Assembly (NCBI GenBank): GCA_048883105.1
Contig: JBHLQY010000030.1
Span: 1 to 25,598, forward strand
DNA length: 25,598 bases
Reading direction: 5' to 3'
From: LW40-45 sp048883105
GTDB taxonomy: Archaea; Asgardarchaeota; Lokiarchaeia; Sigyniarchaeales; SOKP01
Below are positions 1 through 7,524 of the stretch, piece by piece. Each line of letters opens with the position of its first letter. The first letter of the stretch is position 1. Position numbers and translations under genes: made by a program. The notes under the pieces were generated by a model that saw only the letters and a list, made by a program, of their open reading frames with translations, was not told the DNA's origin and made no database searches.

Positions 1-242
1 GTCTCTGATAACACGGAGCATACAATTTCTCGAATATGCGGTCCTGAAAGAAACCCGATTTCCGAAGTTATAATTCTCCTTAAAACAATTTTAGTAATTT
101 GTTCAGCAGCTTCCTTATTTAATGTAGTTTCTTTTAATAGACTTCTATATATCTTATTTTCATCAAAAGGATTGATACCCCTTTTGGTAGCTACATCTGA
201 GGGGAGATACTTTCTAATAAACTTATCATTATTTTCGCTCAA
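1..242 (-). CDS. ATP-cone domain protein, probably anaerobic ribonucleotide reductase N-terminus (partial)
   Basis: The reading frame runs off the left edge, so only about 80 N-terminal residues are visible. They form an ATP-cone, the nucleotide-sensing regulatory domain at the N-terminus of ribonucleotide reductases. The hallmark stretches are visible: a KRG..PFDENKI segment near residues 20-31, then YRSLLKET, and finally SGPHIREIVCSVLSE. The last motif is the type seen in archaeal class III (NrdD) enzymes, which reduce ribonucleotides for DNA synthesis. The catalytic part lies outside the window, so another ATP-cone protein such as class II reductase or NrdR remains possible. The start is TTG at 242: the in-frame upstream codons reach a stop without another start, and AGGGGG at 249-254 sits 6 nt upstream as a good ribosome binding site. 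Confidence 0.75.
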   Translation of the reverse strand, partial: MSENNDKFIRKYLPSDVATKRGINPFDENKIYRSLLKETTLNKEAAEQITKIVLRRIITSEIGFLSGPHIREIVCSVLSE

Positions 243-248
243 CCTGAA

Positions 249-254
249 CCCCCT
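249..254 (-). promoter_or_regulatory. Shine-Dalgarno site for TTG start of ATP-cone gene
   Basis: On the minus strand AGGGGG lies 6 nt before the TTG at 242. It decides the start, because no ATG or GTG is available in frame between the upstream stop and the conserved domain. Confidence 0.6.
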
Positions 255-292
255 TTAATAAAATTCAAAAATCCTCGCTCTGTTCGTTTTCA

Positions 293-400
293 TCAAATAT
301 ACAATAAATCCGTCGAGTTCATTAAACTGACCAGAATCTTTGAAGGATCAAAATCAACCATGTCACCCTCAGTTCTGAATAATTTTGGCAGTAAATCCAT
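293..400 (-). pseudogene. Truncated ATP-cone fragment (35 aa)
   Basis: A 35-codon frame directly upstream of the ATP-cone gene reads MDLLPKLFRTEGDMV then DFDPSKILVSLMNSTDL before a TGA. This looks like the first beta-hairpin and first helix of an ATP-cone (compare PFDENKIYRSLLKETTL in the downstream gene), after which the frame ends. There is no clear ribosome binding site. It is either a decayed duplicate of the cone, the remnant of a two-cone N-terminus, or a short translated leader. The domain resemblance is read by eye and could be chance in so short a sequence. Confidence 0.4.
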
Positions 401-632
401 TTCATAACTACGAAAATTTCTATTTAATTAATAAATAATAATCCAAATATAAAATTAGAGGGAATTTAAAAAAAGGTTATTATTAATACATTAAAGTTGA
501 GTTGCTTTCTATTCTAAGAAGAGATTAATGTAAATAAGGAAAAAAATATGAAAAAACCAAACTAAGCGAGATAATAAAATAATAAAAATAAAAATTATAA
601 TAAATGGTATTTTATCAAATAATGGTGAATTA
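401..632. other. AT-rich divergent intergenic region
   Basis: This region separates the leftward ATP-cone gene from the rightward winged-helix gene. It contains AT-rich tracts that could hold both promoters, but no single TATA element stands out. A short 34-codon-scale or longer convincing coding frame was not found here. Confidence 0.4.
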
Positions 633-1349
633 ATGACCCAAATCAGTAAAAAAGGGACTGGAATAGAATACGAATTTGAGATACTGGAATGCATAAGAAA
701 TCATCCTGGAGGATTAACTATTACAGATATTGCGGATCTCAAATCGTATTCAAGAAATACCGTTTCTAAATATGTTTCTATCCTAGAACTTAAAACCCTA
801 GTTTTTAGTAGAAAGATAGGAGCTTATAAATTATATTTTAGCTCAGCAACAAGTTTTATACCAAAGAGAACAGTTTTATCATATTATAAAGCATTTTTAG
901 CGGCATTAAAAGAGTATTTTCCTAAAAAAGAGGAAGTATTTAAAGAAATTGCTAAAAATTTAGCAAGCAAAATTGATTTTGCGTTTGGTCCTAAAGTATA
1001 TAAACAATTAAAAAGTTATAAAGGTCATCCAATTTCACGAATACATCTTGAAGTGTTTAAAGATTTTTATCCTACTTACGACATATTTCAACCTGATATT
1101 GAAATTTCAATTTTAAAGGCAGATCCTGAAAGGAAAAAAGCAATTTATCGATTTAAAAACTCTATTTTTTTAGAAGATTCTGATAATTTTATATATCATA
1201 TATACATCGCGAGTGGTCTTACTGAAGGCGTCTTGGAGAGGGAATTAAATACACGGGTAGAATGTAATGTTGAGGAAATTCATGTTTCAAAGAAAAATAA
1301 GCAAGATTCTTATTTTGATATCTCTATTCAGATAAAAGATGAAATATAA
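633..1349 (+). CDS. Winged-helix DNA-binding protein
   Basis: The protein has 238 residues. Residues about 14-70 form a winged-helix DNA-binding domain: a first helix (EFEILECIRNHPGG), then LTITDIADL as the positioning helix, SRNTVSKYVSILEL as the recognition helix, and a wing leading to the KLYFSS strand. This suggests a transcriptional regulator. The remaining 170 residues look like an alpha/beta sensor-type domain that I cannot assign to a family. A weak GGTGA precedes the ATG by 4 nt. The gene lies 58 bp upstream of a nuclease-like gene on the same strand, so the two may be expressed together. What it senses or regulates cannot be read from the sequence. Confidence 0.65.
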   Translation: MTQISKKGTGIEYEFEILECIRNHPGGLTITDIADLKSYSRNTVSKYVSILELKTLVFSRKIGAYKLYFSSATSFIPKRTVLSYYKAFLAALKEYFPKKEEVFKEIAKNLASKIDFAFGPKVYKQLKSYKGHPISRIHLEVFKDFYPTYDIFQPDIEISILKADPERKKAIYRFKNSIFLEDSDNFIYHIYIASGLTEGVLERELNTRVECNVEEIHVSKKNKQDSYFDISIQIKDEI

Positions 1350-1407
1350 AATTTAGTTTTTTATTAGTCTCTTTTCATTATTTTAAAATGTAATTTTTAT
1401 AATTTTT

Positions 1408-2205
1408 ATGACAGAGCTATTTTCTCCATCATTTATTAAACGCTTTTTTTATGAGATATATAAAATCTTAAAAGATACAGACAAGGGAGCTTCTGAAATA
1501 TGGTATGAACTCTCCGAGATTAAAATCTTAAGAAAATTAGATAAACTTGAATTAAGCGAATTTTTTGATAATTTTAAATTTATTGAAAAAAAGTGTGGAA
1601 ACTATACAGATTATATCTCGATAGATAAAATCAAATTTGTAGCAGAAGCTATTAAGTATCTCGAGATAGATATTAAGGAACTTTCAGAATTATTAGATTT
1701 TAATGGATTCGAAGCTCTGATCCAAGAAATATTATTAAGGAATGATTATAGAGCAATAAGAAATTTCAGATTTTCAGATAAATCCGATTTTAAATCAAAA
1801 ACTAGTCAAAGTAAATACGAAATTGATGTCATTGGAGTTTACCATAATTCATTTCTAATTATTGATGCAAAACAATGGAGGCGTAAGGATTCATTTAGTT
1901 TAATTAATAAAGCAGCAAATCTCCAGTATCAGCGTGTTGTTGCTTTAAAAAATAATCCTGAAGCATTTTCAGAATTATTACATAAAGTACTGGGAATTAA
2001 TATCAACATTAAAAATTTCTTACCGTTTAAATTGCTCCCAGTTATGGTTACAATTGAGTATAACGGAATTAAAATAAATGAAAATCAAATTCCTCTTGTA
2101 TCGATTAATAATTTTAATGCTTTTTTACAGGAATATGACAAATATTTAGACTATTATAAAATGATTGAAATTAATAAGGTTTCAATACAAAAACAATTAA
2201 TTTAA
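1408..2205 (+). CDS. PD-(D/E)XK nuclease-like (Mrr/restriction endonuclease-like) protein
   Basis: The protein has 265 residues. The C-terminal half carries the pattern of the PD-(D/E)XK nuclease fold: a helix with acidic residues (FEALIQEILL, residues about 101-110), then D140 in YEIDVIG, then D153-A-K155 in LIIDAKQW, and a following helix with LQYQR. The spacing and the IDAKQW ending fit Mrr-like or other restriction-endonuclease-like proteins that cut DNA using metal ions. The first 95 residues look helical and may be a winged-helix or targeting domain. No methyltransferase or other defence gene is adjacent, so a role in defence or repair is open. TTTTAAAAT at 1381-1389 is a plausible TATA box about 23 nt before the ATG. 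The stop lies only 4 nt from the convergent radical SAM gene. Confidence 0.6.
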   Translation: MTELFSPSFIKRFFYEIYKILKDTDKGASEIWYELSEIKILRKLDKLELSEFFDNFKFIEKKCGNYTDYISIDKIKFVAEAIKYLEIDIKELSELLDFNGFEALIQEILLRNDYRAIRNFRFSDKSDFKSKTSQSKYEIDVIGVYHNSFLIIDAKQWRRKDSFSLINKAANLQYQRVVALKNNPEAFSELLHKVLGININIKNFLPFKLLPVMVTIEYNGIKINENQIPLVSINNFNAFLQEYDKYLDYYKMIEINKVSIQKQLI

Positions 2206-2209
2206 TTAT

Positions 2210-3481
2210 TTATAGCAATTGGTAATTGACTCCTGGCGTTACTCCAGCGATTCGGAATAAGTCATTATCAGCAATTAACTTTTCTAAAACAATTTGATCA
2301 CATTGGTTGTAAAATATAGGCTCCAAAAAGTTTCCCCTATCTGAATAAGGGAGATTTAAATTTTTTTGCAATTCAGGATTGTTTTTAATTAAGTTAGCTA
2401 ATAATGTGTTTTTATAAATACGATAGTAAAAACTTATCCCAACCGTTTTAGGAGGATTGTTCTCAAAAAATTTAAGACATTTTTTAGTTGATTCAAGCGA
2501 TTCATTTGGGTATCCTGTTAATAAATCAATTGCTAAATCTATTTTATATTTATTGCAATAATCAATAATTTTATCTAAATCCTCATAGGAATAATTATTT
2601 AGCGATTGGATCTTATCGTCACTATCGACTGAAAGCGTTATGAGGTAAGCGTTTGACTTATGTAATACTCTAAATAATTCTTCACTATACGGATAAGGTT
2701 TCAAATACAATGCCCATTTCATCTCTAGCTTTTGTTCAATTAAAGCCTTACAGAACTCTATTGAGAAGTTTAAATTTGTATTAAACTCAGTATCACACGT
2801 GTGAAAATGATTATAGCCTTGTTCTATAACCAAATATCGTAATTCCTCTATAATATTTGAGATTTTTTTGAAATAAACGCGAGTATTCGCCTCAATACAA
2901 TAAGGGCACTTGTTTGGGCATCCTACATGAGTTTCAAAACCAACAATACCATTATTTGAAATATATGATGGATAATCTATCTCATTCCTTGATCCACGAT
3001 AATGAATTAAATCCGTATCAATTCCATATTGCCAACCGTTAAATAGTTTCTTATCTATTTGTTTAGATTGCCATTGCTTTATAAATCGGGGGAGAATAAC
3101 TTCTCCTGGACCTATTATACCATAATCTGCTTCAAGATATTCCAATATCTCTTTCGGCATTCCTGAAAATCCAGATCCACCCAAAATTACAGGGATTTTA
3201 AAACTTTTAGTGCATTTGACTAATTTTTTAATTTCAGGCAGAAAGAATACATTATTAAAAAAGATTGCTGAATCGATATTCCGGATGGTAAATCCAACAA
3301 GGTCATAAGAACCCTTTTTAAGTGTTTTCTTTAATTTTTTTACTGAGGAGGATGTAAAACATAAATCTAATATTTCTCCAGTGTAACCATGCTTTTCTAA
3401 TGCTGTAATTAAGTATTCCAAACCAACTGGAATAACAGGTGGATTTTTCATAGTATTTGGATTTACTAGCAAAATATTCAT
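2210..3481 (-). CDS. Radical SAM protein with N-terminal B12-binding-type domain
   Basis: The protein has 423 residues from the chosen start. Residues 1-150 begin MNILLVNPNT and contain VGLEYLITALEKHGY, DLVGFTIRN and VILGGSGFS, the pattern of the cobalamin-binding Rossmann domain common in this radical SAM class; the cobalt-ligating DxHxxG motif is not seen. The 4Fe-4S motif CxxxCxxC is at C188, C192 and C195 (GCPNKCPYC). The core continues with a TIM-barrel pattern, including DTEF and LLTGYPNES. Such enzymes cleave S-adenosylmethionine to make radicals; the substrate is unknown. I chose ATG 3481 because GGAG lies 6 nt upstream; an ATG at 3493, 4 codons earlier, is the alternative. Confidence 0.85.
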   Translation of the reverse strand: MNILLVNPNTMKNPPVIPVGLEYLITALEKHGYTGEILDLCFTSSSVKKLKKTLKKGSYDLVGFTIRNIDSAIFFNNVFFLPEIKKLVKCTKSFKIPVILGGSGFSGMPKEILEYLEADYGIIGPGEVILPRFIKQWQSKQIDKKLFNGWQYGIDTDLIHYRGSRNEIDYPSYISNNGIVGFETHVGCPNKCPYCIEANTRVYFKKISNIIEELRYLVIEQGYNHFHTCDTEFNTNLNFSIEFCKALIEQKLEMKWALYLKPYPYSEELFRVLHKSNAYLITLSVDSDDKIQSLNNYSYEDLDKIIDYCNKYKIDLAIDLLTGYPNESLESTKKCLKFFENNPPKTVGISFYYRIYKNTLLANLIKNNPELQKNLNLPYSDRGNFLEPIFYNQCDQIVLEKLIADNDLFRIAGVTPGVNYQLL

Positions 3482-3487
3482 ACAATA

Positions 3488-3491
3488 CTCC
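3488..3491 (-). promoter_or_regulatory. Shine-Dalgarno site deciding start of radical SAM gene
   Basis: GGAG on the minus strand is 6 nt upstream of the ATG at 3481 and overlaps the alternative ATG at 3493, so the inner start is favoured. Confidence 0.5.
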
Positions 3492-3553
3492 ATCCGACAA
3501 CATTAATTATAATGAAAAAGTCTGCAAAAGAAAAATCTAAAGGATTAATAATA

Positions 3554-4597
3554 TTAATTGTTCATTCCTAAAAATTCTTTTATTTGTTTTCTTACGATGT
3601 TAACAGCAAAGTTAATTATCCCACCCTTAACTTTGGGATGTGAAAATAAGATTAATATCATGTCCTTCATAGTAGGATTTTCGAGATCTATAGGTGCGAG
3701 ATCCAAAATACCTTCCGTACCTTTTAAAGAAATTGATTTTAATTTTCCAGCACTTAATCCTTCAATAATGTCAGCCCCAATCATCTTTAGATTTTGCCCT
3801 ATTGTAGTAAGTAAAGTTTCAGAAATTCTGTTTGATATCGCAGAAGCTAGAATTTTATCTCCTTTTAAAATTGCTGAAGCCTCAATGTGTAAATCTAAAT
3901 TTAAAAGTTGTTTTAATATTTCGTTAATATTAGCAGGAGGTATTTTTTGTTTAGATTCTTTGCCTTTTATAGATTTTGATTCTATTTTCATTGCTTTTGG
4001 TAGCTTTAATTTTTTTGAAAGAACACGTAGCATTTCAGACATATCCTCTTCTAATCGTTGTCGCTTGAAATCTGAGTTATCTTGAGGAATTGTAGTTTCT
4101 GTTATACTGGTATTGTTTGATCTAGGTTTTGGTGGTCCATAAACCTCTTTAGAAGCTATAAGTGAACCATCATAAGGTTTGGGTGCAATTTCTTGAAGAA
4201 ATTTAGAATTCTTTTTAGTAGATTTCACAGATATTACAGAAGGAATTTTTGATAAATCTACCTTTTCTAAATTAATACTTTCATTATTCGAAAGTTTTAA
4301 AGATCCTGTAGGTTGAGTAGAGGGAGATTCTAATTTAGGAATTTCTTCTAAATCAAAATTATTAGATGTTTTTTTGTTATTAGTAGTTTTTGCAAAATAT
4401 CTGGTTTCTCGGGGTATTTGATTAATTGGTGATACTGATTTCTTTTTCTTTTTTTTCTTTTCTTTTTTTTTAGTCTTTTGAGGGGATATCTTAATTCTAG
4501 GTGCTCTCGAAGAAACTGGGAGAAGAGCTCCACATTTTCTGCAAAAACGTCCATTTGATTCGTTGTTGGTTGCACCACAGTTGGAACAAATTATAAT
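3554..4597 (-). CDS. Zinc-ribbon / roadblock-like protein with probable ATT start
   Basis: The continuous frame encodes 347 residues if it starts at ATT 4597. The N-terminus reads MIICSNCG and then RFCRKCG, a treble-clef or zinc-ribbon with C4, C7, C19 and C22. A lysine-rich tract and a long polar, probably disordered linker follow (about residues 40-220). The last 100 residues (ILKGDKILASAIS, then KLKSISLKGTEGILDLAPI, then a hydrophobic helix) resemble a roadblock/LC7 domain, the fold that partners small GTPases. No ATG, GTG or TTG exists in frame between the upstream stop and the first cysteine pair; the first ordinary start, a GTG at 4228, would delete the zinc ribbon. AGAGGG lies 8 nt before the ATT. 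The Rag-like GTPase is the next gene upstream, 135 bp away. The roadblock call is by eye. Confidence 0.7.
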   Translation of the reverse strand: MIICSNCGATNNESNGRFCRKCGALLPVSSRAPRIKISPQKTKKKEKKKKKKKSVSPINQIPRETRYFAKTTNNKKTSNNFDLEEIPKLESPSTQPTGSLKLSNNESINLEKVDLSKIPSVISVKSTKKNSKFLQEIAPKPYDGSLIASKEVYGPPKPRSNNTSITETTIPQDNSDFKRQRLEEDMSEMLRVLSKKLKLPKAMKIESKSIKGKESKQKIPPANINEILKQLLNLDLHIEASAILKGDKILASAISNRISETLLTTIGQNLKMIGADIIEGLSAGKLKSISLKGTEGILDLAPIDLENPTMKDMILILFSHPKVKGGIINFAVNIVRKQIKEFLGMNN

Positions 4598-4605
4598 GGT
4601 CTTTT

Positions 4606-4611
4606 CCCTCT
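4606..4611 (-). promoter_or_regulatory. Shine-Dalgarno site before the ATT start
   Basis: AGAGGG on the minus strand is placed 8 nt upstream of ATT 4597, the expected distance for initiation there. It supports translation of the zinc-ribbon N-terminus. Confidence 0.5.
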
Positions 4612-4732
4612 GAGATATTATTATTTAGATATAATTCATTCTTTTGTTATTTTATAAATAAAAATTCGATTTTATTAATGTTCGTTTATTAAATAATTAA
4701 GGAAGAAGAAATAAAAAAGAAGCTATAGATAT

Positions 4733-5686
4733 CTATCCTTTATTTAAGATTTCTCTTAATAATTTTACAAATGCAAGGTATTCTTCATTATTAATATCTG
4801 GATCTTCTCTTATAGCTAATAAATAATAAGGTGGAGATCCTTTTCTTACTGTGAAATTAGTAAATAAAAAATATCGTCCATACCGATGAATTACCATCTT
4901 TTCTTCTAGATATACTGCTGAAACTTCAGAATATTGAAAACTCTCGTTTAGACTTAAGAAATATGGTGTAGATTGGTTTAAAATATCTTTTGTTACATTG
5001 TTTTTATAATAAGAACCAACTATCAACGAATTTTCGTCAATGAGTTCGATACCATCAGCCTTAGATTTAATAGCAAAATCTTCCATAGTTTTTTGAATCA
5101 AATTTGCCTTAGGGTATAATTTTAAAAAGATCTCAGAAATCACAGTCATAATCGATGATAAATCGTAGATGGATGTTCTATGGAAGAATAATTTTTTATA
5201 ATCAAGTAATTCTTTTATTTTTACCTGTAAACTTAATAAGAAATTATCTAAATCATCGTCAGGTATTAAAGTCGGATCAACTTTATGAAAAAAGATATAA
5301 ATAGGCGGTTCAATTTCGAGGGAATTAAATTGTATTACAACATCCTTTAAATAGGATAAAGATTCTGGAATCCGATCTTTATGTTGGACATCTATGACAT
5401 AGATGGCAATTTCGGTATTGTCGAAATATTTACCTGGATTTTTTAAATATGAAATCCGATAGGAGATTTGCCCTCCGAGATCCCATTCAGCAATGTTATG
5501 ACCAAGATATTTAAAAATTCTCCGTTGAGCTCCTCGAGAAGGTTCAATATTAGCTATTTTTGAAAACTCTCTCTGAAGTGCTAATATAATTGAGGTTTTT
5601 CCAGCATTGTCTAAACCCGTAAAAAGAATTTTCTGAATTTCGGTGCTTTCTTCTTTTAAATATTCAATATAACTTGAATATGCCAT
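4733..5686 (-). CDS. Rag/Arf-like small GTPase with C-terminal longin/roadblock-like domain
   Basis: The protein has 317 residues. The G domain spans about residues 17-192: P-loop GLDNAGKT (24-31), G3 WDLGGQ (68-73), G4 HKVD (134-137) and G5 TSI (171-173). The DLGGQ box and absence of a lipidation tail fit the Arf/Rag/SR-beta branch. HKxD instead of NKxD is the G4 form known from RagA/Gtr1. Switch I has PSRG where Arf proteins have a conserved threonine, so nucleotide-dependent switching may differ. Residues about 195-317 (SLIVGSYYKN, MVIHRYGRYFLFTNF, YYLLAI) look like a longin or roadblock fold, the same order as in Rag GTPases. It probably acts at a membrane or in a complex; the downstream roadblock protein is a candidate partner. 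The start region is tandemly duplicated. Confidence 0.8.
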   Translation of the reverse strand: MAYSSYIEYLKEESTEIQKILFTGLDNAGKTSIILALQREFSKIANIEPSRGAQRRIFKYLGHNIAEWDLGGQISYRISYLKNPGKYFDNTEIAIYVIDVQHKDRIPESLSYLKDVVIQFNSLEIEPPIYIFFHKVDPTLIPDDDLDNFLLSLQVKIKELLDYKKLFFHRTSIYDLSSIMTVISEIFLKLYPKANLIQKTMEDFAIKSKADGIELIDENSLIVGSYYKNNVTKDILNQSTPYFLSLNESFQYSEVSAVYLEEKMVIHRYGRYFLFTNFTVRKGSPPYYLLAIREDPDINNEEYLAFVKLLREILNKG

Positions 5687-5730
5687 TTTAATTTAAATAT
5701 TCTATATACCTTGAATAACCATTTTAATTT
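5655..5730 (-). repeat. Tandem duplication of the GTPase translation-start region
   Basis: Two copies of about 40 bp (5655-5694 and 5692-5730) match at roughly 36 positions. Each includes AAATTAAAATGG followed by ATTCAAG and GAATATTTAAA on the minus strand. The inner copy holds the real ATG (5686); the outer copy has an ATG at 5722 that reaches a TAG after six codons. Confidence 0.75.
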
Positions 5731-5764
5731 TTGAGATTTTTTAAATCTTTGTATGTCGCCTCTA

Positions 5765-7132
5765 CTAGAAATTTTGAATTAAAAAATCTTTGAAATCCTT
5801 ATACTCGTTTATTTCAACTGGATTCGGGTATTCGTTTCTATTTTGAATATTTTTTAGAGATATCGGCATTTTGGGAGAAATATTGATTAAAGAAATTATC
5901 TCATCTGGAAATTTAGCTGGATCAGCAGTTTCTAATGTAATAGATTTATATTTATTATCTTGTGGATATGTAGTGCGATAGATTTGGAGCGCTGCCCACC
6001 CAACTGCCCCATGTGGTTCGATAATTTTTTTATATTTTTTATAGAAACGCAGGATTGTCTCTCTGGTAAGATCGTCATTTATAGAATAAGAACAAATATC
6101 TTTTTTAATCTCTTTCAGATTTGGATCTTTATGCATAGTCCCATTTTCATCAATCATGCCTCCATATAAATCAATTAGTCTTGCCAAATTTGATGGATGG
6201 CCAACATTCATAGCATTTGAAATACATTTTTTAGAAGGTTCAACTTTTTTGTAAATTCCTGTCTTTAGATATTTTGGAAATTCGTCATTTTCATTAACCG
6301 CTGATATGAATTTTCTTACGGGAAGCCCCATTTTAAATGCTATTAATCCCCCTACTAAATTTCCAAAATTTCCCGAAGGAACTGAAAAAATGACCTCTTC
6401 ATCTTTTTTCTCCACAATTCGCGAATAGCTCCAGAAATAATAAAGCGACTGAGGCAATAATCTACCGATATTTATTGAATTTGCTGAAGATAAGTTAAGG
6501 TGTTTTAAATCTGGGTCAGCAAAAGCAGTTTTTACTAACTTTTGGCAGTCGTCAAATTTTCCGTTTATTCCTATGGCATTTACATTTTTTCCTAGCGTTG
6601 TCATCTGTTTTTTTTGAAGATCACTAATCTCATCTTTAGGAAAAAGCACAACAACTTTAATTCTTGACATTTTGTACATAGCTTGAGCGACAGCTCCACC
6701 AGTATCTCCAGAGGTTGCTGTTAAAATTAGGACATCTTTTTTTTCTTGATCTAAGAAGTATTCCATTATTCTTGCTAATGTTCTTGCTCCTATATCTTTA
6801 AAACTACATGTAGGTCCTTGATCTAAATAACATATATAATCGTTTTTTTCTATTTTTTCAACTGGAACCTTAAAGTTCAGAGCACTTGATATAATTTTTT
6901 TTAGGTCATTTTCTGGAATAAACATTCCAATAATTTGTGATAATACAATAAATCCAATTTCGTTTAGTTCCAAATTTTTAAAAGAAAATATTTGATCTTG
7001 ATCCAATTTAGGTATTTCATTTAACATATAAAGACCTTTATCTACGGCCAACCCATTTATAATTGCCGTCTTAAAGTCTGTATCTGGAGTACTATAATTA
7101 GTTGAATGATATTTTATACTTTGTTCATTCAT
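5765..7132 (-). CDS. thrC: Threonine synthase
   Basis: The protein has 455 residues, the usual length for the ThrC family. It is a PLP enzyme converting O-phosphohomoserine to threonine and phosphate, the last step of threonine synthesis in the cytosol. The N-terminus carries the family pattern (YHSTN, GLAVDKGLYML). The PLP lysine is K112 in SFKDIGAR, and the phosphate-binding loop is TATSGDTGGAVA (about 138-149). SANSINIGRLLPQ and PSGNFGNLVGG are also classic ThrC blocks. It lies in the same string as homoserine dehydrogenase, with three genes of less obvious relation between. Its start is ATG 7132 with no strong ribosome binding site. No homoserine kinase gene is in the window. Confidence 0.95.
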   Translation of the reverse strand: MNEQSIKYHSTNYSTPDTDFKTAIINGLAVDKGLYMLNEIPKLDQDQIFSFKNLELNEIGFIVLSQIIGMFIPENDLKKIISSALNFKVPVEKIEKNDYICYLDQGPTCSFKDIGARTLARIMEYFLDQEKKDVLILTATSGDTGGAVAQAMYKMSRIKVVVLFPKDEISDLQKKQMTTLGKNVNAIGINGKFDDCQKLVKTAFADPDLKHLNLSSANSINIGRLLPQSLYYFWSYSRIVEKKDEEVIFSVPSGNFGNLVGGLIAFKMGLPVRKFISAVNENDEFPKYLKTGIYKKVEPSKKCISNAMNVGHPSNLARLIDLYGGMIDENGTMHKDPNLKEIKKDICSYSINDDLTRETILRFYKKYKKIIEPHGAVGWAALQIYRTTYPQDNKYKSITLETADPAKFPDEIISLINISPKMPISLKNIQNRNEYPNPVEINEYKDFKDFLIQNF

Positions 7133-7176
7133 AAAACTTCTATAATTGTTTAATTCTTTCTACTATAATTAATCAA

Positions 7177-7524
7177 TTAAAACTCAAAACCTTTTCCAAA
7201 AAATTTAGTAATCTCAAAATAAAGCTCAATTTCCCGACCATCTTCTAATTTTAATTCTAATTTATCGAATAATTTATTGTTATGCTCGAGTAAGCTCTGA
7301 CGAATTAATTCGCAATTTCCAAATCTTTTTCTTACTTCGATATATTCTTGCTTAATTCCTTCTGTATTATTACAATCAGATATAATTATCGCTTTTTCAA
7401 AAGAGGATCCATCTCCTCCACCAATTTTAACCATAGTATCAATATTTATTATCTTTTGTTGAGATATTTTTTGGCGAATTAAAAATAATACATTTTCTAT
7501 TACTTTAAACGTGTTGCTGTCCAT
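7177..7524 (-). CDS. Conserved-looking small protein of unknown function (115 aa)
   Basis: I do not recognise the family. The protein has 115 residues and no membrane segment or signal peptide. It shows a glycine-rich VKIGGGDGSSFEKAIII segment, then IKQEYIEVRKRFG, and ends with an alternating strand pattern (LELKLEDGREIELYFEI) and FFGKGFEF. The pattern suggests a small alpha/beta fold. I chose ATG 7524, which overlaps the end of the CLC channel gene by 20 bp; a TTG at 7560 is the only in-frame extension reported. The overlap implies translational coupling with the channel gene. Its location between clcA-like and thrC gives no clear function. Confidence 0.6.
   Translation of the reverse strand: MDSNTFKVIENVLFLIRQKISQQKIINIDTMVKIGGGDGSSFEKAIIISDCNNTEGIKQEYIEVRKRFGNCELIRQSLLEHNNKLFDKLELKLEDGREIELYFEITKFFGKGFEF

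Noticed and set aside
487..532. Inverted repeat TACATTAA / TTAATGTA upstream of the winged-helix gene
   Set aside because: Only 8 bp in AT-rich DNA with a 30-nt gap; not placed against a clear promoter.
3558..4085. 175-residue open frame on the plus strand
   Set aside because: It is antisense to the zinc-ribbon/roadblock gene and has no recognisable domain.
4348..4578. 76-residue open frame on the minus strand
   Set aside because: It is in another frame over the zinc-ribbon and lysine-rich region; the correct frame shows the CxxC pairs.
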